64,000 bases of DNA from Harmothoe impar. Its lineage: Eukaryota; Annelida; Polychaeta; Phyllodocida; Polynoidae. The stretch covers positions 24,149,772 to 24,213,771 of the forward strand of contig OX381710.1 of NCBI GenBank assembly GCA_947462335.1, in the 5' to 3' direction. Made by a program: the position numbers and the translations under genes. The notes under the pieces are model-generated. The model saw only the letters and a list, made by a program, of their open reading frames with translations. It searched no databases and was not told the origin of the DNA. This document shows, in pieces, positions 1 to 11,929 of the stretch (its first letter is position 1; each line of letters begins with the position of its first letter).

Positions 1-590
1 CCAAATTGATCATATTTAATATTTCTATAAAATTAATTCCATTTTGGAAGTTTTCAGAAGCCATGGAATGGAAATGGAACAAAAACGTTCTTTTTTCTTT
101 GAACAGCATCATGGGTTGGAAAAAGAACATTTTCTTCAGCTCTGATGATTGGAGATTTATCTAGGTGTCATTCCCTGGGGACCTTTTTTTTCTTTTAGCT
201 ATATCTCAATTATTAAGCTCTACAGAGCTGTTCAAAGTAGCATAGTCACTTAAAAATTGGTGATTTTACATGAAAAATTGCCAAAATCTCCTATTTTCCC
301 CTATTTTCGCGTGTTTTTATCAATATTCACCAATATTCAAGTGACTTTGCTACTTTGAACAGCTCTGTAGAGCTTAATAATAGAGATATAGCTAAAAGAA
401 AAAAAAGGTCCCCAGGGAATGACACCAAGATGTATCCCCGATCATCAAATCCCATAAAAGTGTTCTTTTTCCATCCCATAATGCTGTTCAAAGAAAAAAG
501 AACGTTTTTGTTCCATTTGCATTCCATAGCTTCTAAAAACTTCCAAAATGGAACTAATCTGATAGAAACATTAAATATGATCAATTCGGT
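1..590. repeat. Large fold-back (inverted repeat) element, left end of window
   Basis: Bases 1 to about 263 and about 327 to 590 are imperfect reverse complements of each other, separated by about 60 bases. Matching landmarks are the AGCTCTACAGAGCTGTTCAAAG segment near 217-238 and its complement near 354-375, the TCCCTGGGGACC segment near 171 and its complement near 410, and the outer ATCATATTTAATATTTC near 9 with its complement near 566-582. The two overlapping open frames here are the two arms read in opposite directions and are not genes. The left arm may continue beyond the window. A fold-back transposon or inverted duplication is the likely origin. Confidence 0.8.
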
Positions 591-1072
591 GTACAATATG
601 TATAGTCTCAACACATCTGTGTCAAATTATGCATGCATGTGTATTAATTTTGACCAACCTGTTGAGAGCCCTTAAAGGGTTAATACCCAGCTCCGTCCTC
701 ACCTGAACCCGTCTACCTACCTCGGTACCAGCACACATTGCTGCCCCCCCCCCCCCCACCAGGCTGCATTAATAACCCTTGCAGCAATCTGCGAGTACTG
801 CATTCCGGCCCGGGTGGCGATGTTCTTTTTACTCGCCACCTCCCACTAGGTGAGCTGAAGGCCCTGTCTGGTCGTCTCCGTTCGCAAACATATCAATTAG
901 GACGTCGGCATCTGCACCGTCCCCCGCCGTCACTTTATAAACTACGCTAACCGCAGCCGGAACCCCTAAAAACCGACTGTCTTGTGTTGGTTGGCGAGCG
1001 GCCAGTGATCTACTCATTCCTAGTCCGGAGCGCCTCCTCTAACCGACCCCTACCCCTGCCTCCTCCATACAG
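591..1072. other. Non-coding, with a solo end of the palindromic MITE and a poly(C) tract
   Basis: GAGCCCTTAAAGGGTTAA at about 665-682 matches the 3' terminus of the nested-palindrome MITE family, but the rest of the element is missing. A run of C at about 743-757 follows. 760-1030 is GC-richer and has no recognisable exon. Confidence 0.5.
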
Positions 1073-1345
1073 GCCGACCAAGACCAACCAAGACAAACCG
1101 AGACCGACTTAGACCGACCAAGACCAACCAAGACCAACCAAGACTGACCAGGACTGACCAAGACCGACCAAGACCAACCAAGACCGACCAAGGCCGACCA
1201 AGACAAACCAAGACCGACCAAGGCCATCCAAGGCAGACCAAGGCAGACCAAGACCAACCATGGCCGACCAAGACTAGCATAGAATAACCAAGGCCAACCA
1301 AGGCAAAACAAGACCGACTAAGACCAAGGCCAACTAAGGCTAAAC
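1073..1345. repeat. 10-bp minisatellite (GACCAACCAA type)
   Basis: About 26 imperfect tandem copies of a 10-base unit close to GACCGACCAA. The minus-strand open frames here (rich in L, V, G, W and S) are translations of this repeat. Confidence 0.9.
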
Positions 1346-2633
1346 AGGACAACCAGATACGAATGTGCAGTAAGAAGAATTAACGGCAAGATAAGTATAT
1401 GGGGCCCCGACCAGCATCAATAGATACATATAATGGTCTAGAAGTATGCTGCTGTATCCCTCGACTTTTAAAAAAACAAGTCTGCGTCTTGGACACAGTA
1501 GACTGGGGTCATCACTCTGGGACCATTGATGTAGCAGTCATGACTTATGGACAATAAGAACACATATATATGTGACATGATCTGCGAAAAAGGCCCTTAT
1601 TGTAGGGTACTATTTTCCCTGTACATGCCACATATACTGAAAAAACCCGACATGTACACCCTTTTTTATAGGGGGTGGGAGTAATTTGCGAGTAGAAATT
1701 ACCCAAGTTTTTGGGTCAGAAACTAACAACTATAACTATCAAAAGTGCGTACATGATATATAGTTGGTAAACGCCCTGTCCGGGCGCCCTGTGCGTCAAA
1801 TATGGTGAGCAGTATTGAATATCTTTTGGCGTCTGAGTTTAAATTAAAAGTGTATGTTGCCAGGGTTAATATCAGCCCTGATGTGATGGGATCCAGGTGT
1901 CCCCTCCCCTCTGTCAGGGCCTACACCCCGTCAACAGGCTGAAATAGAGTCGTCACCTTCAATGGGAATAAACAATACCATAACGTAGATGCTATAAATG
2001 GACTGTCGACAAGCTGTAGCCGATAAGCGGCCTGTGATGTGGGCCTGGAGACGGCGTGTGACGGTGGAGGTCGTCCTGGGAACGACTTAATCCACTCACC
2101 CCACTGCTGGTGGCCGCTGCACTCAGGGCCTATACATGTATCTGACACGCACCTGCGTTCTCAAAAACAGCTAATTCCCATTCCCATGAGGTTATGAAAA
2201 GCACTGTTTTTTTTAGAAAATCCACTCTCCTTTGAGGGCGTCTAATTAACCAGTGATTTTTTTTTAATCAAATGAATGCAGACATGGTTTGATTCACAAC
2301 CTTGTTTCTCATTTCTTTACTCAGATCTTGAAAAGGACCTCCGATTTGTAAAATTCTTGGGAGTTTCCTGGGGGTGGGCGGGGGGGGGGAGGGGTGGAAT
2401 CACACCTTTTTAGAGACTTCAAGGATTTAGTACCCTAATTTGGCGTATTTTGTGAATCCAATTTGACTTTAAGCTGCCCATGGCTGGTGGGAGATGGTTG
2501 CCTATACTGGAGTACGATGACTGGAGAGGGGCCAGACTGGTGGTGACTACATCCAACAGGAGCCACTCCTGCTCCTTCCTCATGAGTAGGGAATACCTGC
2601 GGTCAGCCTCACCTGCCGAGTGCCAGCAACGTG
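1346..2633. other. No gene seen
   Basis: AT-moderate sequence with a poly(G) run near 2381-2390. No exon with flanking splice signals, RNA gene or clear repeat was recognised. Confidence 0.4.
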
Positions 2634-2864
2634 TTAACCCTTTATGGACAAAGGCTTGTTTTAATGCAGTAAGACTGTTATCGTCCTGGTGCATGAACGC
2701 AGCCCTGGTGAGTACCTTGATTCAAGCATCAAGCTAACCTTACAGAGTTGATATAATGCAGCCCTGGAGAGTAGAATAGCCCAGAATAGCTAGGGATACA
2801 TCCATGCATCTAGACGACAAAGGGAATAGCGTAATAAAGTACTATGCCATCCTTAAATGGTTAA
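2634..2864. mobile_element. Nested-palindrome MITE, copy 1
   Basis: Begins TTAACCCTTTATGG and ends CCTTAAATGGTTAA, with internal TGCATGAACGCAGCCCTGG and CATGCATCTAGACGAC. This is a full-length but diverged member of the family described in Part 2. TTAA is present at both ends. Confidence 0.75.
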
Positions 2865-3283
2865 TGATGCCTCACCTGGATAAAATCCCCACATCAAAGG
2901 CACGCAGTACAGGTGAGAGTCAATAGGTTATGTGGCCCGGATTGCGCCCGGTCTAGGTTCAACTGTGTCATTATAACCATCTCATCAACGCCAGTAATAC
3001 ATATTTTGAACTTTTCAAAGGCATCGTTACATAACATCTCTCCTCTCCTGGACGTGCGCCAGTCGTACAATTTGCTGCTTATCACAAGCATTCAAATACC
3101 GTTACTAACTATGCGGTTAAACCAACGACATACTTCTCTTGAGACTATTGGCAGAGAGCTTATACCGATGGCTTATTGTCTATACAGAATACGCCAGAAT
3201 CAGTCCCTCTCATGATTATGTACATTCCGCACTGACTTTTGGACCACCGTCTGGACTCGGTGCTGCTGTGTGGTTACAGGTGA

Positions 3284-3333
3284 ACCCTTTAATGGCGGCA
3301 TAGTGCAGAAATGCCCTGCACTATGCCATTCAT
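3284..3333. mobile_element. Nested-palindrome MITE fragment collapsed to a hairpin
   Basis: ACCCTTTAATGGCGGCATAG is followed within about 15 bases by CTGCACTATGCC. The terminal arm of the family is thus placed almost back to back with its own complement, giving a short perfect hairpin (GGCATAGTGCAG against CTGCACTATGCC). It is probably an internal-deletion derivative. Confidence 0.55.
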
Positions 3334-3584
3334 TCATGCATTTGAACTGGATTGAGGTTTATTAATTTAAGGGTGCTTTACTTTCCTACTAATATTTTAT
3401 CCTGGCGAAACGTCAGGATCACTGCCTGCAGTTGACTCTGACAAATGATCCAAGCAGATGAGAGGTACTTGATGTGAAGACGTATTTATTCCATTCAGTA
3501 ACATGTGATACATACAAAGCAGAGGTCTGACTTCTACTAACCATTTATTGGGGCATTTATGCATCATGGTGACCCTAGGCGGTA

Positions 3585-3751
3585 ATATGGTGCATGAATG
3601 CAGCCCTGGCGAGTAACTCATTCATGCATCATGACGGCAAAGGAATGGCGCATCAAGGTAATTCAAGGTTACTTGCCAGTGCTGCATTCGTTGCATCATG
3701 ACGACATAGGGCATAGCATACTAAAGCAGTATGCGACCCTTAAAGGGTTAG
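3585..3751. mobile_element. Nested-palindrome MITE, 5'-truncated copy 2
   Basis: TGCATGAATGCAGCCCTGGC and CATGACGACATAGGGCATAG are present, and the 3' end reads ACCCTTAAAGGGTTAG. The left terminal repeat is missing. Confidence 0.75.
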
Positions 3752-4092
3752 CTAGAGATGTTGACTGCAGGTGATGATTTTGGAAGCTGTTGGGACTTCC
3801 CACACACGGAGTCAAAATAATGTAGATCTCCTTTCCTTTAGTGCGGTATCTTTTTTATCAAAATATCACCCATGTCATTTTCAGCAGTCATGGCCTGGTA
3901 TGCACCTCTTCATCCACCCTAAAGGCGGTGGTATATCCTGCCATATATCAAACACGTGATGAACAAAATTAGCCCCAATGCAGGTGGCACACCGTACAAG
4001 GGGGTTGGTAATGGTGTCTGTTCACCTGATTAATTCTCACCCTAACGGGCCGCAGAGTGTCTTAGTATGGCATGTCCTCTCTGCCGCCTCTC

Positions 4093-4250
4093 TGTCATGA
4101 TGCATGAATGCAGCACTGGCGCGGAACTAGCAGCGCCAGTGCTGCATGTACACATCATGTTGACACTACAGGGGGATACCCTCACGTATGGTTGTCATGA
4201 TGCATGCAATCTTGCATCATGACGTCAAAAAACAAAGCATGTGCCAGCAC
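4093..4250. mobile_element. Nested-palindrome MITE, partial copy 3
   Basis: The inner hairpin (TGCATGAATGCAGCACTGGC against GCCAGTGCTGCATG) and a second GATGCATGCAATC/TGCATCATGACG module are present. Neither terminus is recognisable. Confidence 0.65.
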
Positions 4251-4847
4251 ATGTTTGGAATTACTTCTCCTACTCATATTTTCCATTGACTGAGGAGATG
4301 TATAACCTCCCTACTGCATATTTAGGTGGCACTGGCTACCCAATAACATAGTGCTACACTAAGAGCTCACTGTAACTTTACAGGCTCATACATGTATTAA
4401 AGTACATGAAAAATATGGTATAACAGAAATCTATGTGACTATCATACACGCTTATTTGTTAGGGTGAATATAAGACCAAATAAAATATTGGGTGATATAT
4501 ATTAAACCTATGAGAGGCATTTATGCGGCAACATACATGTCTGAAGTCCGCCCAGATCCAACCTGTGGGGACACCTTTTCACGGCTTGTGTAACACCCTA
4601 CTTATAGAGTTAAATAGACAATGGAGGTAACTACTGTTCTGGAAGCGACATACCAGTACATATAATGGTTCCTCCTGTGACCTTGGACAGTGGCAACACG
4701 CCCTATCACAGACATGAGTCGCAATAGACGGAATTCCAGACATCATATTATACACACAAAAACAGATTTTGAGAAATAGATGTGAGGAGAGAAGTTCTCA
4801 TGTTGAATCACCAGGAACATGTTGAGATAAGGACGTGCCGACCCCCC

Positions 4848-4996
4848 CTATAAGGACACAACTGGATGCCTACTGACCCTATAAGGACACAACTGGATGC
4901 CTACTGACCCTATAAGGAAACAACTGGATGCCCACAGACCATATAAGGACGCAACTGGATGCCCACAGACCATATGAGGACGCAACTGGATGCAAC
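4848..4996. repeat. 31-bp minisatellite
   Basis: About 4.7 tandem copies of a 31-base unit containing TATAAGGACACAACTGGATG. The last two units share the variants GCCCACAGACC and GGACGCAAC. Confidence 0.9.
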
Positions 4997-5229
4997 TTGT
5001 TCCCAAGATCACCATGTGTGTGCAGGCACATAAGCAGATCTCATTCCGCGATATGTTGGCTCTAATCACTGAACGCAGCTTGTTTCTGACATACCATGGT
5101 GTAGTAGAGTCGGGTGCCAGCCTTAATCACGTCAGAAATTCTGTCATGGGAGGCCAAGATGGCCGCGTAGACAGAGGAACCAGATTCATCTTGATGTATA
5201 CCTCCCTGGTACATGTACTCTGTGTGGCT

Positions 5230-5458
5230 GCTAAACCTGTCAGTGTCATGAACTGCATTCATGCACTGTGTCCTTTATTGTTTTATTGCCATGATGCAAG
5301 AATCATGCAACCTCGGTGAGTTGCCAGATATGTCAAACGTCATGCCGACCCTACAGAGTTGATACACTACCAAAGGGTCGGCATGATGCACCAATGCAGC
5401 CCTGCCAAGTAATTAAAGCATCACGACGACAAAGGGCATGGTGTTTTAAAGGGTTAAC
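5230..5458. mobile_element. Nested-palindrome MITE, copy 4
   Basis: The central inverted module (GCCGACCCTACAGAGTTGAT against CAAAGGGTCGGCATGATGCA) and the right arm CACGACGACAAAGGGCATGG ending AAAGGGTTAA are well preserved. The left arm is degenerate. Confidence 0.75.
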
Positions 5459-6066
5459 CTCGGCGACTGTCAGCTTGTTAGAAACATAGCCGACTCCTAT
5501 GTCTATAACCTTTGGCCGCGTCCATCACTAAAATCGAGTTGTTACATTTCACTTGGGTGGAACAATAAGAAGACAGTCACGTGGTTCTTCTATACACCAC
5601 ATCGTTTTAGGATCCCCAAGGCAGCACCAAGGCTATGACATACATTCTGAAGTATTCAAATTCAAAATGAGCATATCTTATCTTGGTAACTTTACGACGT
5701 TTTAACACAATATCAGAAACCGTCCATGGCGTCCAAAATGCAAAGTATAACCCATAAGGAGCGTGGAGGGGTTAGAGCATTCTAGTAATATTGGTATAAT
5801 TATATATGGAGAAAACTCCATCTTTAGCTGAATAACTTTGTGGTGGACATGAGATGACACTTGCTGGTTTATTTACATGTACATGATACACATTGTTGCC
5901 ACCGGTCATTTATGAAAATAAAGCATCAGCGCTACCGAAATAAATGTATAAATTCGGGGTTGATATTCAGATCTGCGTGTAGTAACGGAGGCCACACACC
6001 TCGTCCACTTTTCTCCATATGTATAAATCCGGCTCAAATGAAGTATAAACAACTGTTACTGGCAGT
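5459..6066. other. No gene seen
   Basis: AT-rich sequence without recognisable exons or repeats. Confidence 0.4.
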
Positions 6067-6149
6067 TCAAGGGGTCCACATTATTTTGCCCCCACCCCCT
6101 CCCCCAATTCCACCAACCCCTCTCATGTTGTTAAAAAATTACCACTCCC
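6067..6149. mobile_element. Harbinger-like MITE, right-end fragment
   Basis: Ends TGTTGTTAAAAAATTACCAC-TCCC followed by TTA, the same right terminus as the elements at 17.3, 43.5 and 47.2 kb. The C-rich interior and GGGGTCCA motif are shared, but the left end is missing. Confidence 0.6.
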
Positions 6150-6152
6150 TTA

Positions 6153-8469
6153 ATTCAGGAGTGGGATGGGATAAAATCTAGGCTGATTTGTGCGCTTCCC
6201 CGTGTGTTTATGCTAGCTTATTCGCTGCATCCGAGCTTGTTTGGCAAAAAAACACATTTGGCCCGAAAAATTCACTATTCTTAAAAACAAAGTATTAATA
6301 GTGTAAAATTCTGTGATTTAGGGCAATTTTCTCCACTTTTCTTGAAAATAAAGTATGAGTGACGTATTTAAATGAAGTATAATTTTACAAAATTGTCCAA
6401 ATAAAGTATTCACTGTTTTTAAAGTATCATGTGGCAACACTGCATACAGCAACGATGCAGATGTTTTTACCTATTGTGTATTGGGGGAACTGGAGCTTAT
6501 CGTGAATATTTTGGGATGTTATTTTAAAGTGTCAAATCAACTACATTGTATCTCCATGTTTTATTAGTTCTGGAATCTCAGTTTATTATCTTAAGTATTA
6601 CATCCATATTGCTATTTACTTATCATTTATGACTAAATTTGCCATTACATTGTATTCAGTGCTACACATAACAGCTAATGGACTTATCTGATTGTCATCA
6701 AATTATTCTGTATACACGATAACACTATCAAAGGATTATCTGTAACCATTTTAGTAATGTACATGCCAAATAAAGTTAAATTGTTACAGCTTTTTTTTTT
6801 AAAAAGGTCATGCTCTCCACATGACACTAGCGACCTGTTCTGCGACTATTAACTTAAATATATATCATGTGGAAAGGTTGTCGAACAATGAATGTAATGT
6901 GGACTTTGAAATGAAACTTTTTTTTTTTAAAACAATGTGTGCACGTGGCTTGGTTATGTATAACGTACCAGTAACTAGGGGGCACTGAGGAGTGGTTATA
7001 TTGAGAATATAACACCCACATAATGTGACACTCATGAGATCCAGCCGCGTGCAGTTCCTATCAGGGAAGCAGAGACATGCATTAACGCCTGCACTGTTAA
7101 TGTGTGTGTTTCCAAGCTATGCTGGTTATGTAACCTTTGCCGACCAAGTGAGTTTATGGTCACCATGGGCTCTGTCTGGCCTGTCTCGTAATGTCTGTCT
7201 GGGTGTACTAGACTGGCCCCAGCCTCCCAACTCTACTCCTACCCCACCCCCAGCTGTGATTCTACAGAAAAGTAGAAGCTTGGACGTGTGGTTTACATCA
7301 CAGATGCCTCGGGTGATTAAGAGATTGAATTGATTGATTGAAACTCATTTGTTATTTCTGAGAGCAGAAATGTATTCCTGACCCAAATCTACCCTGAAAT
7401 CATGTGTCACACGTGTAAGTCATCATATTTCATCAGAGAAGGTGGGTGTGGGCAAGCAAGTGGGTGTTTTCTACAACAGAACTAAAGTATAGGTTTCACA
7501 CATTGCAGCTGGCGGTGATCACCCAGGCAGATGGGAGCGGGGAGGGGGTCATCTATTTCTTTTGTTACATACCACACTTTGTATGAGGGTTGTCACACAG
7601 AACAAATGCCAACAAGTAACCCCCCCCCCACCCATCCAGGATATGTTTTAGCTCCATGAATGTCTGAACGTCTCACCGACCCCTCCAATAGAGATAGCAT
7701 TGGGTGTCCAAAAACGTAGATGTTCATTGTTAATGGTTATCAACAGTCCCCACCCCCCATAGATTTTGTGTGGGGGTTCTAGAGGAAAATTTGAAAACGG
7801 ATTATGATAAATATTGATTAGTTGATACAATGTGATATGTCATGTTTGAAATATTGTTGATATAGGAGATGTTTTCAGTTTTTGTTTGTCCAGGGAGGTG
7901 TCCTGAGCCGTCACACTAGACTCAGGGGGGGGGGGGGGCTGAGTCAAATACAGAAAAGTCCGTTTTTGGTCTTCACTTAAAAACAAAGACTCGAGCAAGT
8001 CTAGGGAGGAACGTATATCACGGTACGCACCAAACATAGACCTGTGGCAGACTGCATGGCTTTACAGACCCTACCACCAAGTGTAAGCAAGACTTGTCAC
8101 ACACACTAACATTGACTTAAGTTACTGTATCATTTTTCACTTTTAAGTGAGTTCTCTTAAACACTAAGTCTCACATATCTGCTAGTAATGCAGTGTAGCT
8201 TAGACTAGATACACTCACTGCAAAGACTGCATCATGCATGAGTCGGAGGAGACAAGCTTGAAAGCTCAGATTATTACATATTCCCTGCCCTCCACTGAAT
8301 GTCTTTTCCAGGCACTAGACACCCTTTAGCCCTAATGTCTAAACCCAGGGTCTGAGTAGCATCTCCTGCCGCGTGACACTCATAAAGGCGTGACGTGGGA
8401 ACCTGCGAGCAGCTCATGTAGAGAAGCACCCTAACCTTCTCAAGGCCACATGACGCTTTAATCTGATAG
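6153..8469. other. No gene seen; AT-rich, several homopolymers
   Basis: AT-rich up to about 7000, then mixed sequence with runs of C (about 7621-7629) and G (about 7925-7938). Short open frames lack splice context or recognisable protein features. Confidence 0.4.
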
Positions 8470-8500
8470 ATCGTTTGATTGATTGATTGATTGATTGATT
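8470..8500 (+). repeat. GATT tetranucleotide microsatellite
   Basis: Six or so consecutive TTGA/GATT units lead into TTTGTTTAACGT. The sequence that follows to about 8900 has a repeat-like feel, including three CGCATCTATG repeats near 8638-8680, but I cannot assign it to a family. Confidence 0.6.
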
Positions 8501-8909
8501 TGTTTAACGTCCAGACGTACATCAAGTACCTCACGGGACATCTCAAGTTGGTAAGGAGTCATCCACAAATAGTGGTAGTCTGCCTTGCAGTAGTAGGACA
8601 GATATTTATATGCTGCTTGCCCAATACAGCAGTGACCGCATCTATGGATGATCGCATCTATGAAATGAATGACCGCATCTATGAGGTGAGGGAGAAAACC
8701 GCTACCGGGGCACGTCCCCTACTCTTTTCGAAGGATAGCAAGTGTTCTTTTCTTTGCCTGCTCCTACCCACCTGGGCTAGTACCATAGTAGGCAGGGCCA
8801 GACAAACCACGGTCTTTGATATCTCAGACGTGGTTCACTGAGGAGGAATCCCATGCCAGACCACCAGCAAGAAGGCCCGGGCCCGTGCATATGGGCAGCG
8901 GTTGCCAAA

Positions 8910-9338
8910 GATAGATCGTTTGTGGTCATGATCATGATGCATGACTACTCCCCGACTCTCCGAAATAAATTTAACAATCGTGCCGACCCTCCGCAAGTGT
9001 ACAAACCGTACATGTTCGTCACGGTGCATGAATGTAGCTTTTGTGAGTTACTCGCAGGGGGTGTCGGAAGCAACTTGACTTGCCTTGGGGGGGGGGGGGG
9101 GCGGCCGAACAAAACACAGTTCAGAAGGGTGGGCGATTCCGAGCGTTTTCTTTTTGTTATAACTACAGAGTAATGAGTATAATTTATTAGCATTTCCAAA
9201 ATTGGGGGGGGGGGGCAAAAGATACTCTACCCCCCCCCCCTCTCCCTGTACCGACACCCCTGACTCGCCAGGGCTGCATGCGTGCACCATGACGACAACG
9301 TGCACAGTAAAGTTCTCTGCGGCCCTTAAAGCTCTAAC
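8910..9338. mobile_element. Nested-palindrome MITE, copy 5, interrupted by poly(G)/poly(C) sequence
   Basis: The left part (CATGATGCATGACTAC, CGTGCCGACCCTCCG, GGTGCATGAATGTAGC) and the right part (CTCGCCAGGGCTGCATGCGT ... GCGGCCCTTAAAGCTCTAAC) are separated by about 200 bases holding G and C homopolymers. This looks like a later insertion or expansion inside an old copy. Confidence 0.6.
9205..9242. repeat. G-run / C-run inverted pair
   Basis: A run of about 12 G and a run of about 12 C are separated by about 14 bases, so a G:C hairpin or G-quadruplex/i-motif can form. It lies inside the interrupted MITE copy. Confidence 0.7.
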
Positions 9339-9339
9339 C

Positions 9340-9615
9340 CCGTGTGAGAGAGCAGCTCGGCCTGCCCGGGGAGGGGTACGGCGCATCATGACACGTAATT
9401 TATTGTCTCAGTGTCTTTGTCTCGTGACCCGGCGGGGCCCGGAGCCTGTCGTCACGGGGCCGCTGCAGGCCGGGCGTCACTGGGTCGTGGTGGGAGGCGC
9501 CCCTGAGCTGCTCCAGAGCTGCTCCCGGCCAAACAAGAGCCACTCACACCTCCCACAGCCTAATTACTCAGCGCCCACCCAGGGCACGCCGACCAGTGCT
9601 TTATGTCACCCAACA
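9340..9615. other. GC-rich segment, possible non-coding regulatory element
   Basis: An island of clearly higher GC content between two MITE copies, with no exon-like frame bounded by splice sites. Function is unknown; conservation would decide. Confidence 0.3.
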
Positions 9616-9832
9616 CAACCTTTAACCCGTAGGGTCATCTAATGACATAATGTCCTTGTCATGATACATATGGACGCAGCCCTGACGAGTCTGCTCGGCC
9701 GGGCTGCATTCATGCATTCACGCATTCATGCATTCATGCATTCATGCATTCATGGAGCATGTCGACCCTTGGGAGTATCATGACGACAAGGAGCATGATG
9801 CTTCAAAGCTATCAGCAGCTTACAGGGTTAAC
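9616..9832. mobile_element. Nested-palindrome MITE, copy 6, with octamer expansion
   Basis: Left arm TTTAACCCGTAGGGTC and right end CAGGGTTAACCC. The hairpin arm GGGCTGCATTCATGCA has expanded into a CATTCATG tandem array at about 9706-9752. Confidence 0.8.
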
Positions 9833-11436
9833 CCGCCCCCATCCATCCACTCCACGGCCGCCTCAAGACCTGATGACGGCCCTGCTAGTTAATCCGTTTT
9901 TCTTACTCAACTTGATGCTTTATTTGGACTTGTGAAGAAAGCATCTTGGTGACACCAGGAACGAACTGCTTAACACCATTAACACTGTTTCAACGGTTAC
10001 ATATATATGGTCCTTCCAAGGTCTTGAGAAATTCCCTCCTTCCCTTTTGGTATTTTTCTTCTACTGTGTTTAAGCTAAACAGGGGTGAGATATTTTGGTT
10101 GGCCATGTGCATGTGGCTCTGGTTAGACGAACACACCCCACCCAGTGACCTCGTTGACGCCCAGTCCTCGCCCTCCGGTCGCGTCTGTATCATATCGAAA
10201 AGCCATAAATGCAACGGGGAAAATATGTTCAGTACGCAAGAGGAATAGATATAAGCGAGCCAAAGGGTAAAGGAAGGGAAGCATATTTTGAAATTCAAAC
10301 AGCGCTATGTATTTAGCGGTGAACGTAAACTACACAAATATGTAGATTCAATGTTCTTGTGTCACAGTGGATAAAGATATTTCAAATTGCCTAAATGGTC
10401 GGAGGGTGGCTATCATTATAGATAGACACTATATTGCATGCAGACAGAGGGACAGCACTCCACATGGAAAGCAGTTTTTTTCTTATTTATCATAAAGTTA
10501 CGAATTCATATCATGAACGATTAAACTAGGCAGCTGGTGAAATTAAGAGACCACCAACACGATACATGTATCCACAGAACATTACACTGTAACCATTATT
10601 TATTACAAATACCCACATGGAATCGGTTACATTGACAGATAACCTTGAAACTGCTTTTATAACTAGAATCCATATCTTGCTAATTGTAACAAATTTGAAA
10701 CTTTGTCGCCATGTAAACTTTTTAACTAGTACCACCAGATTAGAAGTGAAAATCTGTTTGGAAATTGGAATAGCTCAATTGGTTTTTCATGACAAGTGCA
10801 TCATGTGTAGCGAGGTGACATGTGATATTTGAATATGATAAGTGTCGTCGTGCTGCTCAAGGTGCGGCATGGTAACAGGGACGTGAGGTCGGCGTGTTGA
10901 CGACGGCCGGGCGGGTGGCGCAGGGAACCAGCCCAGTACAAGTCGGTGGCTTAGTTCCTGGCCTCAGCACTAGGAGGCTTGTCACTTGAAATGTGTGCGC
11001 CGGGCATGCGCTGTGTAAACACGGCCCCCACGTGGCCTGTATCAAACCGGCCGTCATAGCCAACAACTGCGCCGCTGCAGGGCCACCAGTGTTCCCGCCC
11101 TCTGCCTTCTGAGGCTCCCATCCCATCTTGCCGCCAGTTCTTATTATCCTGTTCCAGTATTTCTGTACATTTCTCTCTGTCTCAAATAATGACCTGCGTA
11201 GCACTACTAATCATTTCCCCTTTTCTTCCCATTTTCGAAGAACTTGGATGGAACAAATCACCTGTCATTTGCTCTCTGTCCCTTTCTGCTCCTTCCAGGC
11301 TCCATAGTCCTATCTTGCCATTACGTACTCATCCCACATCTCATATCTTCTTTCAAACTGATAAACTCCCCACTAAATCACCCTACATGATACGTCATCT
11401 AGCTCCACCTTTGTACACCTTTCCCACTCACACCCT
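9833..11436. other. No gene seen; GC-rich island at about 10.86-11.14 kb
   Basis: Mostly AT-rich. The segment around 10857-11140 is notably GC-rich and unique-looking but has no clear exon on either strand. It may be a regulatory element. Confidence 0.35.
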
Positions 11437-11662
11437 TATCAAGCTCCATCTTCTCAAATCACACCCTCACCAAGCTCCATCTTCTCACATCACACCCTCA
11501 CCAAGCTCCATCTTCTCACATCACACCCTCACCAAGCTCCATCTTCTCACATCACACCCTCACCAAGCTCCATCTTCTCACATCACACCCTCACCAAGCT
11601 CCATCTTCTCACATCACACCCTCACCAAGCTCCATCTTCTCACATCACACCCTCACCAAGTT
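11437..11662. repeat. 31-bp minisatellite
   Basis: About seven nearly identical copies of a 31-base unit containing AAGCTCCATCTTCTCACATC. Low divergence between units suggests recent expansion. The plus-strand frame reading HTLTKLHLLTSHPHQAPSS is its translation. Confidence 0.95.
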
Positions 11663-11887
11663 TCGTTCAACACACAGTCATAAGACAACGTCTCCATGTT
11701 TCACTATATCTGGGTAAGCAAAGGTAACGAGGGACTGTATATTTCAGATCTACAACTTGATCCCATATCAGTAGCCAAATGTACTTAGGCTTAGATGTGC
11801 CTCTAAAAGCTGGAAAAGTCATGTTCATAGATGACCTTTGGCATTAACATAATACCCTCGTGACTTACGCATCCAGACATGTTCAAG

Positions 11888-11926
11888 TGACGTCACGATG
11901 CAGGTGACGTCACAGACGTGACGTCA
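11888..11926. promoter_or_regulatory. Cluster of three perfect CRE palindromes
   Basis: TGACGTCA occurs at 11888-11895, 11905-11912 and 11919-11926. A fourth is at 12357-12364, followed by TTTTGCAATC. TGACGTCA is the full CREB/ATF consensus. Three within 39 bases is far above chance and suggests a cAMP- or stress-responsive element; which gene it serves is unknown. Confidence 0.55.
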
Positions 11927-11929
11927 TTG

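Noticed and set aside
8470..8910. Possible SINE starting with GATT repeats and TTTGTTTAACGT
   Set aside because: No second copy in the window, no tail or target duplication, and no recognisable polymerase III boxes.
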